This document shows, in pieces, positions 5,697-11,231 of a stretch of 11,231 nucleotides of DNA. The stretch covers positions 1 through 11,231 of the forward strand of contig JAJRXN010000095.1 in NCBI GenBank assembly GCA_024276295.1, written 5' to 3'. Every line of letters begins with the position of its first letter. Within the stretch, counting starts at the first letter, position 1. Made by a program: the position numbers and the translations under genes. The stretch is from Acidobacteriota bacterium (GTDB lineage: Bacteria > Acidobacteriota > Polarisedimenticolia > J045). The notes beneath the pieces are model-generated. The model was not told the DNA's origin. It worked only from the letters and a program-made list of their open reading frames with translations, and did not search any database.

Positions 5697-6806
5697 TTAT
5701 TCCCGGCCGCCGTCTCCGGAAGGCGCCCGGCGCACGCCGAGCACCCGCCCGTCGAGGCTTGTCTTCCACCCCCGGTTCCCCGCCTCCGCCGCGGCGTTTC
5801 GAGCGGCGGTGTCGGTCGCCAGGAGCAGCCGGCCCTCGATCCGGCCGTCGGAAAAGCGCACCCAGAGATCCTCGAGCAGCTCGTCGACCCACAGCGGGTC
5901 GTCGTCCCCGACCAGCAGCGCCGCCGCCGGCCGGGGGCCGAGCCGGCAGCCCTCGCCCGCGAGCCGTCGCGGCGCAGGCCGCCGGCCGGGACCGAGCAGG
6001 CCGGCCGGTCCGATGCCCGGCTTCTCGATGGCGGCGATCAGTTCGTCGACGCCGCCGCGCAGGAAATGGAACGCCGCCCAGCGCAGGCCGTCCTCGGCGA
6101 AGACGCGCAGGGCCGCTCGTGTGACGGGATCGCGCGCGCCGGCGGCGAGCGCCGCGCGCGGCCAGCCGGCCTCGTCGGCGTCGACCCGCAGGACCTCCTG
6201 CCCCAGGGCCGCCATCGACAGCCCGCTCGCCTGGACGGTCAGCGCGATCCCCGCGAGCCGTGCCACGCCCTCGAGCCGCGCGGCACGCGCCTGGCGCAGC
6301 AGCGGGTCGGCGGGAGGCGGCCCGGCATGCCGCCGGGCGACGGCCCGGGCCCATTCTCCAGCGAGCATGATCTCGAAGGGAATCACTCCCCGAGTCTCGA
6401 GCGACTCGACGTCGGCGCGGGTCAGCGGGGGCAGCGCGTCGGGGACCAGCAGTTCGACCGCCCCGCGGGCGCGTGCCACCGGATCCGTCTCCGGGTAGAG
6501 CGCCGCGAACGCCTGCGGATCGGCGACGGCCGCGCCGAGCACGGCCCGGCAGGCTTCGGTCCGCAGCGGGGCCAGCGCCTCGGCGATCCACGCTCCCGCC
6601 GCCGTCTGCCGCACTGCCTGCGGCGCGACGCGGACCTCGACCGGTTCGCGGAACAGCTCCGTCCGCAGCCGCTCGGGAATGCTGCGCGCCAGGTCCGCCG
6701 GACTGACCGTCGGGACCGGCACTCCGGAGGGCTCGTCCCCGGCAATGGCCGGGACCGCGACGAGCGCCCAGGCCAGCACGCCCCCGAAGACGGCCCGCCC
6801 GTTCAT
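5697..6806 (-). CDS. Secreted protein of unknown function
   Basis: I do not recognise a named family. The 369-aa product starts with a signal peptide (MNGRAVFGGVLAWALVAVPA, with probable cleavage near AIA/GD, residues 21-24) and has no further clear membrane segment, so it is probably periplasmic. The body is rich in Ala, Arg, Gly and Leu and largely helical. A segment around 235-275 (FAEDGLRWAAFHFLRGGVDE then a Pro/Gly-rich stretch) is faintly reminiscent of exported metallopeptidase-like proteins with a G-x(n)-F-x(n)-GG pattern, but no HExxH zinc motif is present here. The C-terminal part contains DDDPLWVDELLEDLWVRF and ends at VLGVRRAPSGDGGRE. The ATG at 6804-6806 overlaps the stop of the DUF192 gene by 4 bp (ATGA), so it is probably cotranslated with the two upstream exported proteins. 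A zinc-less relative of such peptidases or a lineage-specific protein are both possible. Confidence 0.75.
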   Translation of the reverse strand: MNGRAVFGGVLAWALVAVPAIAGDEPSGVPVPTVSPADLARSIPERLRTELFREPVEVRVAPQAVRQTAAGAWIAEALAPLRTEACRAVLGAAVADPQAFAALYPETDPVARARGAVELLVPDALPPLTRADVESLETRGVIPFEIMLAGEWARAVARRHAGPPPADPLLRQARAARLEGVARLAGIALTVQASGLSMAALGQEVLRVDADEAGWPRAALAAGARDPVTRAALRVFAEDGLRWAAFHFLRGGVDELIAAIEKPGIGPAGLLGPGRRPAPRRLAGEGCRLGPRPAAALLVGDDDPLWVDELLEDLWVRFSDGRIEGRLLLATDTAARNAAAEAGNRGWKTSLDGRVLGVRRAPSGDGGRE

Positions 6807-7390
6807 CCGCCGCCGCCGCCGGCCGCACGCCGCGGGACCAGCAGCACGCGGCCGCCCGGAGCCAGGCCGAGCCGGGCCGCCTCGCCGGCGGCCAGTTCGA
6901 TCACCAGGCTCGCCGGCGCCCGCGGCGCGTAGGTCGGACAGGGCTGTTCGGAACAGGGCGGCGTGTGCGGCGAGATGTCGACGATCTCGCCCCGGTCGTC
7001 GAGCCAGATGATGTCCAGCGACACGAGGCACTGGTACATCCAGAACGGCTGGCGGTCCGCGCGATCGAGCACGAAGAGCATCCCGGTCCCGCGCGGAATC
7101 TCCCGGCGGAACATCAGCCCGCGCGCCCGCCGGGCCGGACTGCGCGCCACCTCGAGCACCAGCGCCTCGCCGGACGCGGTCGTGGCGACCACCTGGTCGC
7201 CGTCGTGGACGTCCGCCAGACCGGTCGCCGGTTCGAGCGGGCCCGGCGCCTCGGCAGCACAGGAGGTGGACGCGGAGACCGCCGCGACGAGGGCAAGGCC
7301 CAGAAAAAGGTCAGTCGCGGCGAGCCCTGCCCGACTCGACGACGTAGTCGCGCCCGGCGCCGGCGCCGCCGGGGATGCCGTCGGCTCCAT
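6803..7390 (-). CDS. DUF192 family exported protein
   Basis: A 195-aa protein. The DUF192 domain covers about residues 65-187: ARRARGLMFRREIPRGTGML (86-105), FVLDRADRQPFWMYQCLVSL (106-125), DIIWLDDRGEIVDI (126-139), then a C-terminal VIELAAGEAARLGLAPGGRV (163-182). These match the family pattern R-GLM-R...GMLF...FWM...LDI. DUF192 proteins are small beta-barrel-like exported proteins of unsettled function. A hydrophobic stretch (LFLGLALVAAVSASTSCAAE, 28-47) acts as a probable signal sequence; Cys44 lacks a proper lipobox leucine, so a lipoprotein is uncertain. Two cysteines (146 and 151, CSEQPC) could pair. The only in-frame ATG, GTG or TTG that includes the signal is ATG at 7388-7390, which makes the gene overlap the upstream one by 80 nt and has no clear ribosome site. 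A CTG start near 7303 is another possibility. Family is sure; the start is not. Confidence 0.85.
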   Translation of the reverse strand: MEPTASPAAPAPGATTSSSRAGLAATDLFLGLALVAAVSASTSCAAEAPGPLEPATGLADVHDGDQVVATTASGEALVLEVARSPARRARGLMFRREIPRGTGMLFVLDRADRQPFWMYQCLVSLDIIWLDDRGEIVDISPHTPPCSEQPCPTYAPRAPASLVIELAAGEAARLGLAPGGRVLLVPRRAAGGGGG

Positions 7391-7847
7391 AGCTGACGAC
7401 GAGGTAGCCGCCGCCTTCCGGGGTGTAGACGATCGGACGGCCCCACGGATCGGAGGGCACCTGTTCGAGGTACCGCGGAACCAGGTTGCCGAGTCGCGCC
7501 GGGAGTCGACCATGCCGCGCCTTGTACTGCTCGACGGCGCGAGCCACGGCCTTGACCGCATCCCACGCCCGCAGGCTGAGACCGCGCGCCAGCGCGCGGT
7601 CGATTTCGTCGGCCGATTCTAGCTCCCGCCGTGCGCGGCGCGCCGCTTCCGTCTCCGGCCAGGTCTCGATGATGCGCTCGAGTTCGGCCTGCACCTCCGC
7701 CGGCGGTCGCGCCGTGTCGGAAAGTGCGCGTTCGAGCGCGCGCTCCGCGTCACGTTCGTCGGTCCGGCATCCTCCCGCGCTGACCGTGATCACGAGCAGG
7801 AATGCCGCGGCCGCCGCCGCGGCGCGTGGTGATCGGCGACGAGACAC
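7311..7847 (-). CDS. Lipoprotein with GspG-like (type II secretion pseudopilin) C-terminal domain
   Basis: A 178-aa protein. The N-terminus is a lipoprotein-like signal peptide: Arg-rich start MSRRRSPR, hydrophobic core AAAAAAAFLLVITVSAGG and Cys27 (SAGGC, a relaxed lipobox). A charged helical region follows (30-90). Residues about 100-170 resemble the soluble part of the major pseudopilin GspG: VARAVEQYKARHGRLP (101-116), LVPRYLEQVPSDPWGRPIVY (122-141), and VSYGADGIPGGAGAGRDYV (151-169), i.e. the DPWGxPxxY...SxGADGxxGG pattern. The type IV prepilin motif (G/FTLxE methylation site) is absent, so this is not a normal pilin; it is probably a membrane-anchored protein reusing the fold. GTG at 7845-7847 is well supported by AAGGAGAG 7 nt upstream. 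It is the first gene of a three-gene exported-protein cluster. Its role is unknown. Confidence 0.85.
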   Translation of the reverse strand: MSRRRSPRAAAAAAAFLLVITVSAGGCRTDERDAERALERALSDTARPPAEVQAELERIIETWPETEAARRARRELESADEIDRALARGLSLRAWDAVKAVARAVEQYKARHGRLPARLGNLVPRYLEQVPSDPWGRPIVYTPEGGGYLVVSYGADGIPGGAGAGRDYVVESGRARRD

Positions 7848-7854
7848 CGCTGCG

Positions 7855-7862
7855 CTCTCCTT
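7855..7862 (-). promoter_or_regulatory. Strong ribosome binding site deciding a GTG start
   Basis: On the minus strand AAGGAGAG lies 7 nt before GTG at 7847. This supports the GTG start of the GspG-like lipoprotein gene and places the signal peptide at the N-terminus. Confidence 0.75.
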
Positions 7863-7940
7863 CCGCAGGGAATGTTGACGCTGCCCGTCGACGCGGCAAC
7901 TCCGCGCGGATCAACCACCTGCGGCATCAACGCACGCACC

Positions 7941-7968
7941 GCGCCCTTTTCCTTCAAGAAAATCGCGC
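7941..7968. promoter_or_regulatory. Imperfect palindrome, operator candidate
   Basis: GCGCCCTTTTC (7941-7951) and GAAAATCGCGC (7958-7968) match at 9 of 11 positions around a 6-nt centre. It includes the most AT-rich patch of the divergent region and ends 8 bp before the TTGACC box. Its place between two divergent promoters fits a regulator-binding site, but no regulator gene is adjacent. Confidence 0.35.
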
Positions 7969-7976
7969 CGGACGTC

Positions 7977-8006
7977 TTGACCCGGACGGCGTGTGTTGCG
8001 CAGAAT
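7977..8006 (+). promoter_or_regulatory. Sigma70-like promoter candidate, toward the HEAT-repeat gene
   Basis: TTGACC (7977-7982, five of six) and CAGAAT (8001-8006, four of six) with an 18-bp spacer. Transcription would begin near 8013 and leave a leader of roughly 200 nt before the HEAT-repeat gene. The distance is long, so another promoter closer to the gene may exist. Confidence 0.4.
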
Positions 8007-8216
8007 CCTCTCCGCCGGGAGCGAGGGCCGGCGGGGCGACGCCAACGGCAGCACCACCGCCCGCGGGAGCGGATGCCGGGTTCTGCGGTGGGCTCGGGAC
8101 GCGGCGTCCATCTGTAACGCACATCTCGAAGCGAGCGATGCCGCGTGATCGCGCGGAGTGCTTTTCGTGTCGCTTCACGGCGGAGCGCCTGGCGCTCAGG
8201 ATCGCGCGGGGTGGAG

Positions 8217-9578
8217 ATGGCGCGAGCGTGGGCACGTCGCCAGGCGCACCGGAAGCTGATCGAGCGCCTGGCCGGCACGGATCCCGCCGACGTGGATGCC
8301 GCGCGTGCCGCACTGATCGACCGTGGCGCCGAGATGGTCCCGCTGCTGATCGACGCCCTCGACGCGGACGACCAGCGACTGCGCGCGCGCGTCGTCCATC
8401 TGCTCGGCCTGCTCGGAGAGGCGCGGGCGACTGGCGCCGTCGCGGCGCTGCTCCACGACGATGCGCCCAGCGTCCGCCGTGCAGCGGCCGGCGCCCTGGC
8501 ACGACTCGATGCGCGCCGCGCGATCACGACGCTTGCCGGGTACCTGCGGCGCGAGTCGAGCACCGGGCTGCGCCGCGTCGCGGTCCGCTCGCTGGTCCAT
8601 CTCGTGCAGACCGGGCACGAACGCGCCGCCGGCCCGCTGCTGGCGGTGATCAGTGATCCCGACGAGGCCGAGGCGGTGCGTGTCGCGGCGCTCGACGTGC
8701 TCCCGTGGCTCGGCGAGCCGACGGGAGGACCCGGCTCCGCGCGTGCGCTTCTCGAGCGGCTTGCCGAGGAAGACCGCAGCACGCGCGTGGCGCACAAGGC
8801 CCGCCGGATGCTCGAGGACCCCGGTCCGCCCCGGATCGAGGAATGGGCCCTCGAGCGGCTGCTCGACGACCTCGCGAGCCGGAGATTCGCGGTCTGGCAG
8901 CGGGCCGTCGCGCTGCTGGCCCGTCTCGGCGGACGCGCCGCCGAGCCGGCGCTGGCCGCGATGCTGACGCGGCCGCAGGACGCCGAGTACGCGCGGCGCA
9001 TCGTGATGTCGCTGCGCAACCTCTCTCCGCGGCAGATCGCGCGCCTCGCCCCCTCGCTGGACACGATCGACCGGCCGGTCGTGCTCGGCGCCCTGATCGA
9101 GATCGCCTCGGCCACCGGCAGCCGCGCCCTTCTGGCCCGACTGCCCGGCATCATCGAACGCTGCTCGAGACCGGCGCGGACCGACCCGGCCTGGAACAGG
9201 GTCCATGCGCGGGCCCACCGGGCGCTGGCGGAGACCGGCTCGCGCCTTGCGGCGGACGACCTGCGCGACGCGCTCGACGACTCCCGGTATCCGCTGACGA
9301 TCGACCTCGTCGCCGCGGCGGCCGTCATCGGAACGCGCGACGAGATCGCACCGCTGGTCCGCGCGTACCTCCGGACGCGCGGCGTGCTGCGGCTGGCGAT
9401 CCACGACGCCGTGCGCCAGATCGCGCAGCGCGAACGGATCCGCCGCACCGATGCGGTCATCGGCCGGCTTCCGGCCGGCGAGCGCCGGGCCGCCATGCAG
9501 ATCCTCGGTCCCTCGCGCCGCAAGGGCGGCTCGACCGGGCGCCGCTCCGGATTGACAGGCTCGCTTCTGAGCCCCTAA
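8217..9578 (+). CDS. HEAT-repeat domain protein
   Basis: A 453-aa, mostly alpha-helical protein with no signal peptide or membrane segment, probably cytoplasmic. At least four tandem HEAT/HEAT_2-type repeats are visible between residues 24 and 170, for example MVPLLIDALDADDQRLRARV (40-59), AVAALLHDDAPSVRRAAAGA (74-93), then AITTLAGYLRRES (102-114) with RRVAVRSLVHLV (119-130), and AAGPLLAVISDPDEAEAVRV (137-156). More degenerate helical pairs continue to about residue 430 (VWQRAVALLARLG, PLVRAYLRTRGVLRLAIHDAV). HEAT solenoids serve as protein-binding scaffolds, so the partner is unknown. ATG at 8217 has GGAG directly next to it, too close for a normal ribosome site. An in-frame GTG at 8211 has AGGA 9 nt upstream and may be the real start, adding two residues. 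The stop codon lies inside the -10 box of the candidate gap promoter. Confidence 0.88.
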   Translation: MARAWARRQAHRKLIERLAGTDPADVDAARAALIDRGAEMVPLLIDALDADDQRLRARVVHLLGLLGEARATGAVAALLHDDAPSVRRAAAGALARLDARRAITTLAGYLRRESSTGLRRVAVRSLVHLVQTGHERAAGPLLAVISDPDEAEAVRVAALDVLPWLGEPTGGPGSARALLERLAEEDRSTRVAHKARRMLEDPGPPRIEEWALERLLDDLASRRFAVWQRAVALLARLGGRAAEPALAAMLTRPQDAEYARRIVMSLRNLSPRQIARLAPSLDTIDRPVVLGALIEIASATGSRALLARLPGIIERCSRPARTDPAWNRVHARAHRALAETGSRLAADDLRDALDDSRYPLTIDLVAAAAVIGTRDEIAPLVRAYLRTRGVLRLAIHDAVRQIAQRERIRRTDAVIGRLPAGERRAAMQILGPSRRKGGSTGRRSGLTGSLLSP

Positions 9579-9581
9579 CCT
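9552..9581 (+). promoter_or_regulatory. Promoter candidate for gap-pgk, overlapping the HEAT-gene stop
   Basis: A perfect -35 TTGACA (9552-9557), an 18-bp spacer, and TAACCT (9576-9581), which keeps the key T, A and final T of the -10 box. The TAA stop of the HEAT-repeat gene is the first half of the -10. Transcription would start near 9588, giving a leader of about 93 nt before gap. This is the best promoter match in the window. Confidence 0.55.
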
Positions 9582-9680
9582 CCGGATCACGCGCGGGATC
9601 CGTCGTCCCCACCCCGGACGAAGCCCGCAGGCATGATCTTCGGGGTACCCGCCGCGCCCGGTCCCCGGGATGGACACGCG

Positions 9681-10712
9681 ATGACCCTCGCCGTCGGCCT
9701 CAACGGAGCCGGCCGGATCGGACGGATCCTGCTGCGACTGCTGCGCGACGACCCGCAGGTGCGGATCGTCGCGGTCAACGACGTCGCCGATCCGGGGATG
9801 CTGGTCCGCCTGCTGCGCCATGACAGCATTCACGGCCGGTTCCCGGGACGCGTCGCGCTCGAGGCGCCGAACCTGCTCGTCATGGACGACCGCCGGATCC
9901 AGCTCACGGCGTGTCGCGAGCCGGCGGAGATTCCGTGGGAGGCCTCCGGCGTCGACATCGTCGTCGAGGCGACCGGGGCCTTCACCGCTCCCGGCGCGGC
10001 GCGCGGACACCTCGAGCGCCCCGGCGTCCGCAGGGTCGTCGTCTCGGCGGTCTCCGAGGAACCGGATGCGACGGTCGTGCTCGGCGTGCACGACGGCCGC
10101 GTGCCGGACGACGTGCGGGTCGTCTCCACCGGTTCATGCACGACCCACGCCGCGGCGCTGCCGCTGATGCTGCTCGACCGCGCGCTCGGCGTCGTCGCGG
10201 CGGAAGTCGGCACGGTGCATTGCGCGACCGGCTCGCAGCCAACGATCGACCTGCCCCACGAGGACCCGCGGCGGGCCCGCGCGGCGCTGCTGTCGATGAT
10301 CCCGACGACCACCTCCGCATCGCGGGGCCTCGTCGCCGCACTGCCGCAGCTTGCCGGCCGGATCACGTGCCACGCGATCCGGGTGCCGGTCGCCACGGTC
10401 AGCCTGATCGACCTCGTGGCGCAGACCGAGCGACGGTTGCCGGATCCCGGCCGGCTGCGCCGGCTGTTCGCCGACGCGGCCGAGGGACCGCTGCGGGGGC
10501 TGCTCGGGGTCACGGACGACGAACTGGTCTCGATCGACTTCCGCGGCGACCCGCGCTCGTCGATCGTCGACCTGCCGCTGCTGGCCCGCCCGGGGGAGCA
10601 CCTCGTGCGGGTGATCGCCTGGTACGACAATGAATGGGGCTATGCCAACCGGCTCTGTGACCTGCTCCGGAACTGGAGCCGGGAGCCTGCCCCGGGAGGG
10701 AGCGAGCCATGA
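9681..10712 (+). CDS. gap: Type I glyceraldehyde-3-phosphate dehydrogenase, divergent active-site region
   Basis: A 343-aa enzyme of the usual length, expected to convert glyceraldehyde-3-phosphate, NAD+ and phosphate to 1,3-bisphosphoglycerate. Seen: the Rossmann motif VGLNGAGRIGR (5-15), NDVAD with Asp34 (an NAD-type ligand), catalytic Cys153 in VVSTGSCTTHAAALP, His180 in VGTVHCATGSQ, Thr183, PHEDPRRARAALLSMIPTTT (192-211), Arg234 in HAIRVP, and the C-terminal WYDNEWGYANRL. Unlike most homologues, SNASCTTN reads STGSCTTH, YTND/YTAT-Q reads ATGSQ, and TTTGAA reads TTTSAS. Cys, His and NAD residues remain, so activity is likely but may be altered. The LPHxDxRRARA segment resembles alpha-proteobacterial GapA and E4PDH-like branches; erythrose-4-phosphate dehydrogenase activity is a less likely option. 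ATG at 9681 is chosen because it lies directly before the Rossmann strand; an upstream in-frame ATG at 9633 adds only 16 non-homologous residues. Its stop overlaps the pgk start (ATGA). Confidence 0.95.
   Translation: MTLAVGLNGAGRIGRILLRLLRDDPQVRIVAVNDVADPGMLVRLLRHDSIHGRFPGRVALEAPNLLVMDDRRIQLTACREPAEIPWEASGVDIVVEATGAFTAPGAARGHLERPGVRRVVVSAVSEEPDATVVLGVHDGRVPDDVRVVSTGSCTTHAAALPLMLLDRALGVVAAEVGTVHCATGSQPTIDLPHEDPRRARAALLSMIPTTTSASRGLVAALPQLAGRITCHAIRVPVATVSLIDLVAQTERRLPDPGRLRRLFADAAEGPLRGLLGVTDDELVSIDFRGDPRSSIVDLPLLARPGEHLVRVIAWYDNEWGYANRLCDLLRNWSREPAPGGSEP
10694..10702 (+). promoter_or_regulatory. Ribosome binding site of pgk inside gap
   Basis: GGGAGGGAG lies within the last codons of gap, 6 nt before the pgk ATG at 10709. 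It supports translation of pgk from the same transcript and fixes its start. Confidence 0.7.
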
Positions 10713-11231
10713 AGTACCGGTCGGTGCGCGATCTCGATCCCGAAGGTCGCGTCGTGTTCCTCCGGGTCGATTTCAACGTGCCGCTCGACGGCGGGCGCAT
10801 CACCGACGACCGGCGGATCCGCGCCAGCCTGCCGACGATCGAGCTGCTGGCCGAGCGCGGGTCGCGCATCCTGTGCGCAAGCCACCTCGGACGGCCGAAG
10901 GGGCGTCGCGTCCCGGAGCTGAGCCTGGCGCCGGTCGCCGCGCGGCTCGGCGAGCTGCTCGACCGCGAGGTCCCGCTGGCCGAGGACTGCATCGGCGCGC
11001 CGGCCCGGAGTCTCGCCGCGTCTCTGGAACCGGGAGGCGTCGGTCTGCTCGAGAACCTGCGCTATCACGAGGGCGAGACGAAAGGTGACCCCGCGTTCGC
11101 CGCGGCGCTGGCGGAGCCGGCCGAGCTGTTCGTCAACGACGCCTTCGGGGCGGCCCACCGCGCGCACGCGAGCGTCGTCGGCGTCCCGAAGGTGCTCGGC
11201 GGCGGAGCGGTCGGCCTGCTGATGGAGCGCG
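10709..11231 (+). CDS. pgk: Phosphoglycerate kinase, N-terminal part (cut by window edge)
   Basis: The first 174 codons of the cytoplasmic glycolytic enzyme that transfers phosphate from 1,3-bisphosphoglycerate to ADP. Seen: the PGK signature VFLRVDFNVPLDGGRITDDR (16-35) with substrate-binding Asp, Asn and Arg, the SHLGRPKG loop (59-66), LLENLRYHEGETKGD (114-128), and FVNDAFGAAHRAHASVVG (141-158). All belong to the N-terminal, 3-phosphoglycerate-binding domain; the nucleotide-binding domain lies beyond the edge (family length about 390-400 aa). No frame break or missing key residue is seen. The start overlaps the gap stop by 4 bp (ATGA), with a strong ribosome site, so the two enzymes of consecutive steps are translationally coupled. 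The final base of the window is one base into the next codon. Confidence 0.98.
   Translation, partial: MKYRSVRDLDPEGRVVFLRVDFNVPLDGGRITDDRRIRASLPTIELLAERGSRILCASHLGRPKGRRVPELSLAPVAARLGELLDREVPLAEDCIGAPARSLAASLEPGGVGLLENLRYHEGETKGDPAFAAALAEPAELFVNDAFGAAHRAHASVVGVPKVLGGGAVGLLMER

Larger units (their letters stand above)
7848..8216. other. Divergent intergenic region, no convincing gene
   Basis: This 369-bp stretch separates the GspG-like lipoprotein gene (minus) from the HEAT-repeat gene (plus). It holds a ribosome site for the former (7855-7862), an imperfect AT-rich dyad (7941-7968) and a sigma70-like promoter pair (7977-8006). Short open frames exist on both strands, but none has a good ribosome site with a protein-like composition. 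Confidence 0.6.

Noticed and set aside
3670..6828. Minus-strand open frame of 1052 codons across nuoM and the secreted-protein gene
   Set aside because: Wrong frame of real genes; the composition is Arg/Ala/Gly repeats with no domain, while nuoM in another frame has all family motifs.
7872..8117. Small plus-strand open frame in the divergent intergenic region
   Set aside because: No good ribosome site and a non-protein-like composition; it also spans the promoter candidate.
8126..8136. Short inverted repeat CTCG-AAG-CGAG
   Set aside because: Too short to stand out from chance in GC-rich DNA.
7790..10091. Two long minus-strand open frames opposite the HEAT-repeat and gap genes
   Set aside because: They are antisense to genes with clear repeats and catalytic motifs, and their translations are Ser/Arg-rich without domains.
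1..11231. CRISPR array, tRNA, insertion sequence or phage genes
   Set aside because: No direct repeat series, cloverleaf-like sequence, transposase or phage motif was seen on either strand.

Overview
This is a very GC-rich bacterial window with dense gene packing. Many neighbouring genes overlap by 4 bp at ATGA or GTGA junctions. The gene set is mostly core energy metabolism: a complex I subunit, the membrane (F0) part of ATP synthase, glyceraldehyde-3-phosphate dehydrogenase and phosphoglycerate kinase. These sit among accessory genes: a Ser/Thr kinase, a free-standing B3/B4 domain protein, secreted proteins and a HEAT-repeat protein. Lipoprotein and signal-peptide genes point to a Gram-negative-type cell. 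The mix resembles Acidobacteriota or another deep-branching lineage such as Myxococcota, but that is inference and the taxonomy is not proven here.

Layout. Bases 1-396 (minus) hold the N-terminal 132 codons of a bacterial Ser/Thr protein kinase that runs off the left edge. Bases 567-1262 (plus) hold a free-standing B3/B4 tRNA-editing-type domain protein, divergent from the kinase. Bases 1302-5585 (minus) form one apparent operon, read from right to left: nuoM, atpZ, an atpI-like gene, atpB, atpE, atpF. It encodes all F0 subunits plus accessory proteins but none of the F1 genes, and it begins with a nuoM that has no other nuo genes beside it. Bases 5697-7847 (minus) form a three-gene cluster of exported proteins: a GspG-like lipoprotein, a DUF192 protein and an unrecognised secreted protein. 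Bases 7848-8216 are a non-coding divergent promoter region. Bases 8217-9578 (plus) encode a HEAT-repeat protein. Bases 9681-11231 (plus) hold a gap-pgk operon, with pgk cut by the right edge.

How the genes fit together. NuoM would pump protons and the F0 sector would conduct them back. The c-subunit ligand residues argue for H+ rather than Na+ coupling. F1 subunits must be encoded elsewhere. gap and pgk catalyse consecutive lower-glycolysis steps and are translationally coupled; a TTGACA/TAACCT promoter candidate overlaps the stop codon of the HEAT-repeat gene just upstream. The GAPDH has several substitutions around the catalytic cysteine, although Cys, His and the NAD-binding Asp remain.

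I see no tRNA, rRNA, CRISPR array, transposon or phage gene. I do not see a clearly new multi-gene system. The most unusual points are the orphan nuoM joined to a split F0 operon, the altered GAPDH active site, an 80-nt dual-coding overlap, and the GspG-type domain placed on a lipoprotein.
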